Below, piece after piece: positions 37,539 through 46,462 of a DNA stretch of 47,690 bases. Position numbers and translations under genes: made by a program. The DNA is from Chlamydiales bacterium STE3. GTDB lineage: Bacteria; Chlamydiota; Chlamydiia; Chlamydiales; Parachlamydiaceae. The stretch is taken from assembly GCA_011125455.1 (NCBI GenBank), contig VKHO01000052.1, positions 1 to 47,690 on the forward strand, given 5' to 3'. The notes below the pieces were generated by a model, which saw only the letters and a program-made list of their open reading frames with translations, searched no databases and was not told the DNA's origin. Every line of letters begins with the position of its first letter. Position 1 is the first letter of the stretch.

Positions 37539-38909
37539 ATGATTTTTCACCGCTTTTTCCATAGGGATTTAGCTGTTAATACATATCTGATTGGTGACGA
37601 AAAAACAGGGATCTGCGCTGTTGTCGATCCAGTTAGGGATATAAATCAAATTATAGAGTTTTTAAAAATTGTCCCTCTAGAATTAAGGTACATTTTAGAA
37701 ACACATGTGCATGCGGATTTTGTGTCTGGTGCCAAAGAGTTAAAACGAGCATTTGCTGATAAGCCTGCCATTTATTGCTCTGAAATGGGGGGAAGCAAAT
37801 GGTTGCCTAAATATGCGGACCATCCGGTACGTGATGGAGAAGAAATCGATCTGAGTGAAGCTCTACGGTTAAAAGCTCTACACACACCGGGACATACACC
37901 TGAACATCTTATTTGGCTTTGTTTTGATGAGAATAAAACCTCTACGGTTCCGCGCTTCATTTTAACTGGAGATCTTCTTTTCGTAGGTAGTGTTGGAAGA
38001 CCTGATCTACTTGGTGATCAAGAATTTCAGAGTTTAGTGCCCCAACTTTACCATTCGCTTTTTGAAAAGATAGCCCAGTTTCCGGATGAAGTAGAAATTT
38101 TTCCTGCACATGGTGCAGGTTCATTATGTGGCAAAGCGATTAGCCACCGCCCCTCCTCTACTTTAGGGTATGAGCGCCAACATAATGAGAGTTTTCAGAA
38201 AAAGGAACTATCTGTGTGGATAGAGAACCTAAAAAAAGATATGCCTACCGCCCCAAAGGCTTATTTAAAAATAAAAGAAATAAACACTGGAGATCCCAAA
38301 TTTATGCAAGAATTATTTGAATCCTCTCCAACAATTTCGCCTGCTGAGTTTACGCAAAAGTTATTTATCGACGTCCGCTCTCCTGAGGCTTTTGCAGCGA
38401 GGCATTTAAAAAACTCTATCAATATTCCTATTAAGGGTTCTTTTTCCTCATGGCTTGAAATGGTTTTGGTTCCTGAGGATGTTTTTTCTTTAATAATTTC
38501 TTCAGAAGACACCTTAGAACCTATTAAGAAGATGCTTGCTGTCGCTGGCTTAGAGAAATTAGAAGGTTATATTCTTTGGGAAGATTTGACAGATGGAGGA
38601 CCTGACTTGATTACTTCCTTGCCATTGATTTCTCCTGGGCATTTTCAAAAGAGAATGGTGATTGATGTAAGAACTCCTTCTGAATGGCGCTCCGGGCACA
38701 TAGAAGGAGCAAAGCATATTGAGCTATCCGATTTACAAAAGTCTCTCTCTAAACTTTCCAACAAAGGTCCAATTGCCACCATTTGCGGAAGTGGTTATCG
38801 ATCTTCAATAGCAGCTTCAATTCTTAGACGTGCGGGCTTCAGCGATGTAGCAAATATCCATGGAGGGATGCAAGCCTGGAAAGAAGCAAAGCTTCCCATC
38901 ATAAAATGA
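37539..38909 (+). CDS. Metallo-beta-lactamase/double-rhodanese sulfur enzyme (persulfide dioxygenase type)
   Basis: The 456-residue protein joins an MBL domain (residues about 1-230) to two rhodanese domains (about 270-360 and 365-456). The metal motif is His56-V-His58-A-Asp60-F61, with the usual final His replaced by Phe. HTPGHTPEH, LTGDLLF and FPAHGAG supply further ligands. The last rhodanese keeps its Cys416 in ICGSGYRSS; the first has SSED where the Cys should be, so it is structural or inactive. Such fusions (CstB/BlhA-like) oxidise glutathione or CoA persulfide and handle sulfane sulfur. ATG at 37539 is chosen for the AGAAGG seven bases upstream. An in-frame ATG at 37521 would add six residues. 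Confidence 0.9.
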   Translation: MIFHRFFHRDLAVNTYLIGDEKTGICAVVDPVRDINQIIEFLKIVPLELRYILETHVHADFVSGAKELKRAFADKPAIYCSEMGGSKWLPKYADHPVRDGEEIDLSEALRLKALHTPGHTPEHLIWLCFDENKTSTVPRFILTGDLLFVGSVGRPDLLGDQEFQSLVPQLYHSLFEKIAQFPDEVEIFPAHGAGSLCGKAISHRPSSTLGYERQHNESFQKKELSVWIENLKKDMPTAPKAYLKIKEINTGDPKFMQELFESSPTISPAEFTQKLFIDVRSPEAFAARHLKNSINIPIKGSFSSWLEMVLVPEDVFSLIISSEDTLEPIKKMLAVAGLEKLEGYILWEDLTDGGPDLITSLPLISPGHFQKRMVIDVRTPSEWRSGHIEGAKHIELSDLQKSLSKLSNKGPIATICGSGYRSSIAASILRRAGFSDVANIHGGMQAWKEAKLPIIK

Positions 38910-38953
38910 TTGATCTTCACAAAAAAAAATGCTACGCTATTGAATTTTCCAAA

Positions 38954-39027
38954 GGGGCAATAGCTCAGTCGGTCAGAGCAGCGGACTCATAACCCGCTGG
39001 TCGCTGGTTCAAGTCCAGCTTGCCCCA
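38954..39027 (+). tRNA. tRNA with CAU anticodon (probably tRNA-Ile2; tRNA-Met possible)
   Basis: The 74-base cloverleaf is clear: acceptor stem GGGGCAA/TTGCCCC, D arm GCTC..GAGC, anticodon loop CTCATAA, and T arm GCTGG-TTCAAGT-CCAGC. CCA is not encoded. The D-arm-to-T-arm sequence, especially GGTCGCTGGTTCAAGTCCAG, is very close to E. coli tRNA-Ile2, whose CAU is modified to lysidine. An elongator Met assignment cannot be excluded by eye. A recombinase pseudogene ends inside this gene on the opposite strand. Confidence 0.93.
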
Positions 39028-40479
39028 TCCTTTTGGACACATCTTATAGTCCGCTAGGGTAGTAAATAATTCACACGCCTGTATAAGTAGGTTTTTGCCG
39101 TCTAATTTTAAGTTCTGAAACACAAAATTCAAAAGTTGGCGTTTTTCATCCACTTCAGAACTCTCGAAGACCTCTCTCGCACGAGCTGCTAAATTCATTA
39201 CCATGTTGGACGTGACATAAAAGTTATGATCAGCCTTTTCATGTTTAGTCATTTGTTCAATGATCTCTGCCTGAAGAGCTTTGTAGTTTTTAACCTTATC
39301 GAGATACATCTTCTTGTCAATCAAGCCGTCTAACTTATCATCATACATTTGATTGACTCGTTTTTGGATGCGATCTTGCTCTTTTCGCAGAGCAGTTAAG
39401 CTTTCAGTATGGAAAAGGCTTTCAGATTCGTAGATCTTCTGGAGATAGCTTGTTACCTCCGCAATTTGCTCTTCACTTAAAGCACTATGAGCAAAATGCT
39501 GAGATAGCAATTCAACCAATGGTTCCTTCCGTATATAAACTTTTTTACAGATTCTCTTGGCATTCGTGCAGCTGTAGTAAATGTAACGCTTTTTATGGAT
39601 TTTAGGAATGACCGCACAACCACAATGAGCAACTGTAATCATGCCTCGCAGAATAAAAGGCTCGCTAATCTTTTTGTGAGGTTTTTTATGATATCCTGCG
39701 GCCACGTCCTGGACTTGCTGGTATAGAGCTGCTGAAATAAGAGGTTGATAGTGATGTTCTGCCAATCCATATTTAGCCCTCATCATACCGCAATAAAATG
39801 AGTTTTTAAGGGTGAAGTCTATTTGAGATTTAGCTACCTTTTTTCCTTTTCTAGTGCGCAACCCAAGTTTTTCGGCTTCTTCTGCCAGTTTTAGGAGGGA
39901 ATAGTTACCTGTTGCTTACATCTCAAATAATTTAACAGTGAATAGGGCTCTATCAGGGTCGGGAATGATCGTCTTTTCGCTTTGTTCATCCAACACATGA
40001 AGGTATCCTAATGGAGATAGACCAATCCAACTGTCACTTTTCACGGCTTGCTCTTTGCTGCGCTTGACATTATCGCTCAATTGAAGGACATAGCTACGAG
40101 CAAACATAAACCCCATATCCCAACATAAAATATCTGCAGAATTGGACTTAAAGTTCAATATAAGCCCTTCTCGCATGAAGTGGATTTCGACCTTACCTTC
40201 TTTACGTAATTCCTCTAAAACCACCGATTCTTTAAAGCTGCGTTGAACTCGGTCTATAGTGTCAGCGACTAGGATGGTTGTCTCTTTGGATTTACAAATT
40301 TGTACAAGGATCTTTTCAAATTCTTTGCTAGTGTATTTAGTGAATGATTCTGTGATCTTAAAAAATTAATCAACAGTGAGTTCTTTTCTCTCGGCATATT
40401 CTCGTAAACGGCGCTCTTTAGCAGGGATAGACTGACCCTCCTCTTGTTCCTTTAACATACTAACAAAAAACGCAAACAT
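38965..40479 (-). pseudogene. Large serine recombinase, broken by two nonsense codons
   Basis: One frame spans about 504 codons with two in-frame TAA codons, at 40366-40368 and 39916-39918. Read through, it is a complete large serine recombinase. It has an N-terminal resolvase domain (FVSMLKEQEEGQSIPA, with Ser7 the probable nucleophile), then the recombinase domain (FTLKNSFYCGMMRAKYG). A zinc ribbon (CGC..CTNAKRICKK) and a coiled-coil tail follow. Each stop is one substitution from a sense codon (Lys or Tyr). The last 20 or so codons (KLDLNQRPAGYESAALTD) are antisense to the tRNA gene, where the stop lies. That tail is a known signature of elements inserted at such tRNAs. The gene is probably dead unless stop suppression occurs. 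Confidence 0.85.
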
Positions 40480-40693
40480 TAAATTAGTTTAGCAAATAAA
40501 GAAGTATACTCATATTTGAAGAAACCGGTGAATGATTTCAGAGAAAAAGTCTTTTTTACAGGCATTTAGCAAGTATGCCGTTTATATCTTTTATACTTTT
40601 TACGGCTCCCAGTCAAAAAGGCAGGGTATTTCTTTTTAGCAAATGCAAGATCATCCTATAGACTGTTAAAAAAGCTTGATAACTCGATCGAAC

Positions 40694-41584
40694 TTATTCC
40701 CAAATATGCGGGGGAATTAAAATGACAGATTTATGCTTTTCAAGTTCAACATAAAGATTTGATAGATCATGATTAGGACTATCTATATCTTCTTTATCGG
40801 TTTTTAGATGTTTAATACCCGCTATCAACACTACTTTAACATCTCCGAATCCAAGGTTTTTTTTAATTGTATCTATTTGGCGCAAAGAGGAAATCATTGC
40901 CTCTGTACGCTGAGGAAAAGTTTTCTTAATTGCCCCTTCCTTTATTGAATTTTTTTTTAATTCATTGTACTTTTGCATTCCGTCTATAACGATTTCATTT
41001 ACCCTTGCCCATTCAGTAATCAGCTCAGAAAGCAATTTACGCTTTTCTGCTTCAAGAGTTATGAAAATATTAAATTTAATGTTCTTGTCTAAATGGGCTT
41101 TTAAAATTCCTGGAGCTATTTCATTAATTTTTTGAGACAAAATACGGGATTCACTTTCTGTTTCTAAGACATTTTTAGCTATTTGATCGAGAGCATGCTC
41201 TGGGGTTCCAATACTTCTTAGGAGTTCTTCAGAAACATCCCATCCTACAACAGTAATGTTATTTTTATAAGATGGATCCAAAAGTCGAATGTTTAAAATA
41301 CCATCTTTAAATTCATCTCCTAGGATTTCGCCAGATTCTAAGCCTTCATGGAGTACAATAACAGGACCTTGGGAAGCAAGATAGTTAATGAGGGATGCTT
41401 GCATAATATGGCTTTCTTGGTCCGAATGTTCTTCAGCAACCAAATAAATTGATGCATCTTCAGGGGATTGAACATTAAAACGCTTAAACTCTTTATATGG
41501 ACTTAAGTATTCAGAAATTCTTTGAAGTATTATAGAAAAAGTTTCAGAATTATAAGAATTAAGGACAGAAGTAGCTTGATTCAT
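40694..41584 (-). CDS. EreA/ChaN/TraB-like superfamily protein, function unassigned
   Basis: The 296 residues are soluble with no signal peptide. The opening strand and loop IYLVAEEHSDQESH followed by PVIVLHEGLESGE fits the pattern of the EreA/ChaN/TraB (TIKI-like) fold. There an N-terminal xGExH motif and a following Glu bind metal or substrate. Near the C terminus VKVVLIAGIKHLKTD resembles the second conserved His of the fold. A long helical segment (about residues 150-230) lies between. Known members include esterases, peptidase-like TIKI proteins and a haem-uptake protein, so no activity is assigned. It stands alone on the candidate island, beside the recombinase pseudogene. Confidence 0.5.
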   Translation of the reverse strand: MNQATSVLNSYNSETFSIILQRISEYLSPYKEFKRFNVQSPEDASIYLVAEEHSDQESHIMQASLINYLASQGPVIVLHEGLESGEILGDEFKDGILNIRLLDPSYKNNITVVGWDVSEELLRSIGTPEHALDQIAKNVLETESESRILSQKINEIAPGILKAHLDKNIKFNIFITLEAEKRKLLSELITEWARVNEIVIDGMQKYNELKKNSIKEGAIKKTFPQRTEAMISSLRQIDTIKKNLGFGDVKVVLIAGIKHLKTDKEDIDSPNHDLSNLYVELEKHKSVILIPPHIWE

Positions 41585-42330
41585 AGCAGTCTACACTAAA
41601 ATTAGGTTAAAAAATAAATTAAATCATATTAATTAATAATTGCCCATAATTTTAAATTTGCAAACCATGCATTATAGTCTTGAGTAAACTCAAAAGTTTT
41701 CTAAATGCGTTCAACCAACCCACTTTTTCCACAATACGTTTACAACATTCTTTTGCTACTGCGCAAGTATTACGCCATTTTTACGCACTCGAGTGCATTA
41801 GACTGACACCAAATAGCACAACACCATGTCTTTTTTCCTTCAACTTTCCCTGCTTTCATTTTCCAAGTAATTAATTTCAAAAACAGACAACGCATTATCC
41901 AATTTCGCTTCAATTGCGTGTAAAATGCGTAATTTGCTCGGTATTAGCAATAAGGAGGTGCTAGCAACTATCCCGATGCAGATACAGGCAAGATCCTCAA
42001 GCATGCCTTATTGATTTTAATCGCTCTCGATTTTGATGAGGCGGACAAAAAAGCTTTTGTTCAAATGTTTTGCTGGTCTTCCACCTTTTGTTCGATCCGG
42101 TGGTAAAAAGGGGTTCTATTAAGATTCCCCTCTTTATCTGTTAAATCACCTGGATAGCGCTTTCTCATGTTTAAGGCCGTGCTGTGTGGTTTTATCTTGC
42201 GTCCAAGGGCCATACTTAAAAATCTAATTGGTAAACATCTAATTAAAATAATATTGATGTTAAATTTTTAAAATTCAATTACACTAACCCTAACTCAATA
42301 GTCTTTACTGCTTAAATAAAAGGTGTATCA
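41585..42330. other. Intergenic stretch with short scraps
   Basis: No intact gene is visible in about 750 bases. A plus-strand frame near 41960-42080 reads NYPDADTGKILKHALLILIA and soon loses its frame, so it may be a gene scrap. It contains the promoter of the methyltransferase-ankyrin gene, and on the left that of the EreA-like gene. No hairpin terminator is evident. Confidence 0.4.
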
Positions 42331-44067
42331 ATGTCCGGCAATACCGTATCATGTGCGTCGCAAAGCACGCCTTCCCCCTATCTCTGCTGGAGAAACAGAA
42401 CCGCGGAAATTAATTATTTTATCTCTAGTGCATTCCGAGCGATAGTCGGCCATACCAAAAGCTGCTGGGGCATATATAATGGAAGCGATACTTATGGTAT
42501 TGGAGGCATTAAAGAACATAAGTTCATGCGAAAACTCATCCGAGAGGCACCGCCAAAGTGTAAGGATTTTTATGCCTTGGATATTGGAGCAGGAAATTAT
42601 CAATGGGGCCGCAGCCTCGCTCAATATTTAAATGCAAGAGAAGATCTTCCTAAAGATGCCACAATACATATCATCGGAATTCGCGGAGAGACGAACTTGG
42701 ACAAAGCCGTAACAGAGCTAGGGCGTTGCAAGCTATATGAGTTCGGTCAATTTCAAATAGAGACACTCATAGACGATTTCCAAAAGCGTGGACTGCCGCT
42801 GGAGAACAAGGTCGATTTAGTCGTTTCACGCTGGTGTTTTCGGCATCTCGTGGACCCTGTCGGCACATTCACACAAGCATATGATCTGCTTCGCCCCAAA
42901 ACGGGACATTTTCTACTAGATGGGTTTTTCTTCCTCTATGAAAATGAAAGTATGCGCGACGAATCAATCGATTTTAATGGGAGGATGATTCGGCTCTGTC
43001 TTGAAACGCGCGCTCCATTCCTGACGCGCCATTATGACGATGAGCGTTCGCTAGACCATTTTATATTGAGCAAACCAAATGCTGATTCATGTCATTTACA
43101 CAAGCAGTATTTGAGGGTAGAAAACCCGGGCTGGAGACGGCAGATTGGAGCAAACGCTGTAACTCGATTTAAAGAAATCGAAGAGAATGAGGTAGAGATC
43201 ACTCCATTGCTTTGGGAGGGTGAATATCGCGGCGATAAGGACATGTACGAGCGATTGAGGCAAAACGGTTTGCTGGATAGATCTGACTTAACATGGGGGC
43301 CTCTTCAAGACAAAGATACCGACAAAAAAACACCTCCATTCCATATCGCTATTGCTAATGGAGATAAAGAAGCTATCTATCGCTGCCTGCAAGAGGGATG
43401 TGACATTAATGAGTCTGATGATATGGGATCTACCCCATTGCACATAGCAATTGAGCACAACAATTATAAACTCTTCTTACGGCTACTGGGAAAGGGGGCG
43501 CTGATAAAACTTTTTGCACGTAAGCATACGCCTCTACATTTAGCTATGCAGTACGATTTGAATGGTCATTTTATCACAGCTCTCATCGCAGCAGGTGCTG
43601 ATGTCAATATAGAGCAAAAAGGATTTAAGAGATCTAGAACGCCTTTAGAGTTTGCTATTAAGTATAAAAATGTTAAAGCGGTTGAGTTGTTGCTGGCAGC
43701 GAAAGCTATTGTTAATTATAACAATCGCCAGTCACTGGAGAGTGACTCAGCGTTTTCTTCAATCCACCACCTCCTTCCGAAGAAATTGAGTGAGGTGGAA
43801 GGATTCGGTACTATAGTGGATCATATTCAAAAAGGAGATCGGGTACTCTTGACCTACCCAAAAAGTTTTTGGGGTTATAAATTTAAAAAAGCAACTCAAT
43901 TAGAGGAAGAGGAGAAACTCATTCGAGTTACAGTGAACCCAGAAACCCACCTTTTGGACGATGACAATTATAAGGAGATTGAAGATAGGAGTGGTTGCAA
44001 AGGAAAGCTGGCCTACATAAAAGATACACGCAAGGTTCCCCACCTCAAACTGCGATTTGGCTACTAA
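42331..44067 (+). CDS. Fusion of a SAM-dependent methyltransferase and ankyrin repeats
   Basis: Residues about 60-260 look like a class-I methyltransferase. Motif I is LDIGAGN at residues 83-89, Asp84 being the usual acidic strand end. KVDLVVSRWCFRHLVDP is a strand-4-like segment, and LLRPKTGHFLLDGFF matches the strand-5 region. Residues about 333-475 form four ankyrin-like repeats with TPLHIAIEHNN, TPLHLAM and TPLEFAIKYKN, plus GADVN-type turns. The last 100 residues are basic and unrecognised. Ankyrin repeats are common in proteins that intracellular bacteria deliver into hosts, so a host-directed methyltransferase is plausible but inferred. The motif I Asn could alter cofactor binding. The gene is single, with no operon partner. 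Confidence 0.75.
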   Translation: MSGNTVSCASQSTPSPYLCWRNRTAEINYFISSAFRAIVGHTKSCWGIYNGSDTYGIGGIKEHKFMRKLIREAPPKCKDFYALDIGAGNYQWGRSLAQYLNAREDLPKDATIHIIGIRGETNLDKAVTELGRCKLYEFGQFQIETLIDDFQKRGLPLENKVDLVVSRWCFRHLVDPVGTFTQAYDLLRPKTGHFLLDGFFFLYENESMRDESIDFNGRMIRLCLETRAPFLTRHYDDERSLDHFILSKPNADSCHLHKQYLRVENPGWRRQIGANAVTRFKEIEENEVEITPLLWEGEYRGDKDMYERLRQNGLLDRSDLTWGPLQDKDTDKKTPPFHIAIANGDKEAIYRCLQEGCDINESDDMGSTPLHIAIEHNNYKLFLRLLGKGALIKLFARKHTPLHLAMQYDLNGHFITALIAAGADVNIEQKGFKRSRTPLEFAIKYKNVKAVELLLAAKAIVNYNNRQSLESDSAFSSIHHLLPKKLSEVEGFGTIVDHIQKGDRVLLTYPKSFWGYKFKKATQLEEEEKLIRVTVNPETHLLDDDNYKEIEDRSGCKGKLAYIKDTRKVPHLKLRFGY

Positions 44068-44118
44068 GTAACTCTGGCAGATGCATATGAAGTACACTAG
44101 CTGCTTGTTCAATTCTCC

Positions 44119-44394
44119 TTCCAAGGAATCAAGCTTTTTGCCGAGAAACAGCTTTTAATGTATGAAGTCTGTAAAGCGTTGGGGGAGAAGCCCAGGATGA
44201 GAGATAAGTTATTGTCGCATAACAAACTACTAGATGCCCTATTGACACCTTACCTGTTAAGATAAAAAGTTGGATTTCTAGCCTCGTGGATCAAAATTAA
44301 ACCTGATTATATTGCTGCTACTTTGGGTGTTCAAATCGGTAGCTTAATTGGGAGAAAAAAAGCTCTAAGATTGAGACGACGATCCGACCGTTGA
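44119..44394 (+). pseudogene. Possible Crp-family regulator remnant
   Basis: One frame with a TAA at 44263-44265 reads FAEKQLLMYEVCKALGEKPR before the stop and IKPDYIAATLGVQIGSLIG after it. The second part resembles the helix-turn-helix of Crp/Fnr-type regulators (YIAxxLGIxxxxLSRxRK), with key LSR changed to LIG. There is no N-terminal cyclic-nucleotide domain. The match is by eye and weak. Confidence 0.3.
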
Positions 44395-44427
44395 AAAGCT
44401 TAAAATTTTAATATACGAAGCCCCTCA

Positions 44428-44580
44428 AGGTATGCTGCTTTTGTTGAGACAATGAATTTTCAAGCTTTAGAATTTTATGAAAAATGTGGCTTTAAGCTTG
44501 AATTTACTCGCACTGGATATGACCATAACACTTCCCTTCACTATCTGAGAAAAGACTTCACATCTAAGGAGCTGAAGTGA
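44428..44580 (+). pseudogene. C-terminal GNAT acetyltransferase remnant
   Basis: Fifty codons ending at TGA read NFQALEFYEKCGFKLEF and HYLRKDF. This is the final motif of GNAT N-acetyltransferases (FQAxxFYxKxGFE). The upstream domain is absent: an in-frame TAA at 44401 and other breaks precede it. Its stop overlaps the GTG start of the nitrilase-family gene. Confidence 0.6.
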
Positions 44581-45389
44581 TACGAGTAGGCGCTTATCAA
44601 ATTACTCCTTCAAAAAGAAAAGAAGAGAGAAAAATTCAACTTCAAAACGCATTAGCAAGAGCTGTTGTTGAACGTCTTGACTTTTTATGTCTGCCTGAAG
44701 GCTTTCTAACTGGCTATTATGCTGAAGAAAAGCTTGCTAAGGAAAATTCTCTAGAGGTAGGTAGTGATATTTTTGAAGAATGGTTAGCTGAGTTTAAAAA
44801 TTATAATACTACTGTCATCGTTGGTTTTAATGAACAGAAAAATAATAATATTTTTGACTCTGCCGCTGTTATTGAGGCTGGTAAACTTTTAGGCATTCAA
44901 AGAAAGCATCATCTTTATCACAAATACTTTACTGCCGGTTCTTCTTTTTCAGTTTTCAAGAGCAAAAAAATAACTTTTGGCATAACGATATGTCTGGATA
45001 CTAATTATTTCGAACCTTCTCGTATTCTTTCTCTTCAAGGGGCTGTTATTCTATTTGCCCCAATGTGTAACTTAGTTCCATTGGACCATCCTTACGCAGT
45101 AAGGCCTCCCTATTACAGCCAATTTGTTGCTCGTTCATTTGAAAACCGTTGTTGGTTGGTAGCAGCTGACTGGGTTTGGACAGAAGATGGAAAAACAATT
45201 TGTCCTGGCAATAGTGTTATTTATGATCCTGATGGCAAAGAGATGGTGCGAAGCAAAGAAATGAAAGAAGAGCTATTGACTGTCAATATTCCCAAGGATC
45301 GACTGTTTACCAATAAAGGGTTGAGGTTTAAAGGAAGTGATGTTCTTGTCCAAAAGCTACAGGACTTCAGGAAGAGCTATGAAAGTTGA
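44577..45389 (+). CDS. Nitrilase-superfamily C-N hydrolase
   Basis: The 270 residues have the nitrilase fold with triad Glu41 (CLPEGFLTGY), Lys110 (IQRKHHLYH) and Cys139 (ITICLDTNYF). The family hydrolyses C-N bonds in amides. The E-K-C set is complete, so the enzyme should be active, but the substrate cannot be told. The start is GTG, four bases before the end of the GNAT remnant, which suggests that it once was the second gene of a pair. A short open frame overlaps its end. It lies within the island bounded by recombinase sequences. Confidence 0.88.
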   Translation: MIRVGAYQITPSKRKEERKIQLQNALARAVVERLDFLCLPEGFLTGYYAEEKLAKENSLEVGSDIFEEWLAEFKNYNTTVIVGFNEQKNNNIFDSAAVIEAGKLLGIQRKHHLYHKYFTAGSSFSVFKSKKITFGITICLDTNYFEPSRILSLQGAVILFAPMCNLVPLDHPYAVRPPYYSQFVARSFENRCWLVAADWVWTEDGKTICPGNSVIYDPDGKEMVRSKEMKEELLTVNIPKDRLFTNKGLRFKGSDVLVQKLQDFRKSYES

Positions 45390-45498
45390 GCGCGGTATAG
45401 AGCGTATTATCCTTCAACAAAATGAACTTTTAGCTCTTGTTCAAAGAGCTTCTCCTAATTGCACTCATATACAAAAGTGGGGAATTTTAACTAGATAG
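45379..45498 (+). CDS. Small 39-aa open frame overlapping the nitrilase gene end
   Basis: ATG at 45379 opens a frame of 39 codons (MKVERGIERIILQQNELLAL) that overlaps the upstream stop by eleven bases. AGGAAGAG lies just upstream. The peptide is helical and may be the head of a longer gene cut by the recombinase scrap that follows. Expression is uncertain. Confidence 0.35.
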   Translation: MKVERGIERIILQQNELLALVQRASPNCTHIQKWGILTR

Positions 45499-45499
45499 T

Positions 45500-45650
45500 A
45501 AATAGTCGACGAGTAACTCTAGACAGATTCTTTTCAACCTATTTTAAGCATTGAAACCCAAAACTCAAAAGTTTGCGCATTTATCCAATTTAGAATTCTC
45601 AAAGATTTCATTAGCACGAGCAACCAGGTTCATTACTATGGGGACTAAAC
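45500..45650 (-). pseudogene. C-terminal scrap of a second serine recombinase
   Basis: The minus strand reads IVMNLVARANEIFENSKLDK, nearly the MVMNLAARAREVFESSEVDE segment of the recombinase pseudogene at 38965-40479. Stops and frameshifts follow (KLLSFGFQCLK). So this is a separate, much older copy of the same family. It gives the second recombinase border of the region between about 39.0 and 45.65 kb. Confidence 0.7.
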
Positions 45651-45658
45651 CCCTAAAT

Positions 45659-46462
45659 CTAACATAAGCTAGAAACTATTACGTTATATGTCTGTGGCAT
45701 ATGAGCTTCCCAAGATTCGGGCGAAATAATTTTTTGGAAAATCCAACCAAGGACAGGGAAACGACTAAAACGCCTGGCCCAAGGATGCAGATAGGAGTAA
45801 TTTTTTCTTCTGACCCGTTCGTCATACTCAGGAGTACCAGCTGCCTTAAAAATAACTTGATTTTTGGGGGCTAAGTGAAATCCAAACGCAGAAGGTCCTA
45901 GATAACGAGGAAAGGGGTCTTCTTCACAGAGAAAGCTTAGATGTTGTTTACCAAGTATTTTTTCGTAACTCATAGCTCCTTCTTTATCAAAGACTCTCAT
46001 GGTGCTGTAAGTGAATACATGTACCGAGTTATTAGAGGAACTTTGTTTTAGAAACAACGAGGTTAGCATAGCCAGGGCAGAGCCTCTGCTGTAGCCTTCC
46101 ACAACAAATTTCCAGCCTTTTAATGAGATGTCTGGGTTCTGTGATAAACTTTCTAGGTGTTGATTAAGCCCTTTTTTAATCTTTTGAAAAGAGTTTATCA
46201 AGGCTGCGTGGGCCTTTCCCTTAAAATAGGAGCCTTCTTTGGGCTCTGGCCATTTCTTTTTCCAGAAACATAAACAAGAAAGCAGCTCAAGAAAGCTACT
46301 CACACTCCCTCGATAGGTAATATAGACAATACGTTTTTCTTTATCGAGCGTAAGCATGCCGACAGGTTTTTTGCCTTCTAGAAGAGGATAGTTTCCATAG
46401 CGACCTTCGAAAGCGGCTTGCAACCTATGCAAACTATTTGAAATTTCAGACGCTGAGATCAT
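45659..46462 (-). CDS. Class-3 lipase-like serine hydrolase
   Basis: The 267 residues carry the lipase GxSxG elbow as GYSRG with Ser125, after the strand KGWKFVVE. Asp182 (EEDPFPR) and His254 (EAHMPQTY) complete a plausible triad in the right order. An upstream TYRGSVSS resembles the oxyanion-hole region of class-3 lipases (FRGT). No signal peptide is evident, so export would need another route. Substrate is unknown: triglyceride, phospholipid or other ester. It may act on host lipids, by inference only. Its 3' end abuts the recombinase scrap. Confidence 0.8.
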   Translation of the reverse strand: MISASEISNSLHRLQAAFEGRYGNYPLLEGKKPVGMLTLDKEKRIVYITYRGSVSSFLELLSCLCFWKKKWPEPKEGSYFKGKAHAALINSFQKIKKGLNQHLESLSQNPDISLKGWKFVVEGYSRGSALAMLTSLFLKQSSSNNSVHVFTYSTMRVFDKEGAMSYEKILGKQHLSFLCEEDPFPRYLGPSAFGFHLAPKNQVIFKAAGTPEYDERVRRKNYSYLHPWARRFSRFPVLGWIFQKIISPESWEAHMPQTYNVIVSSLC

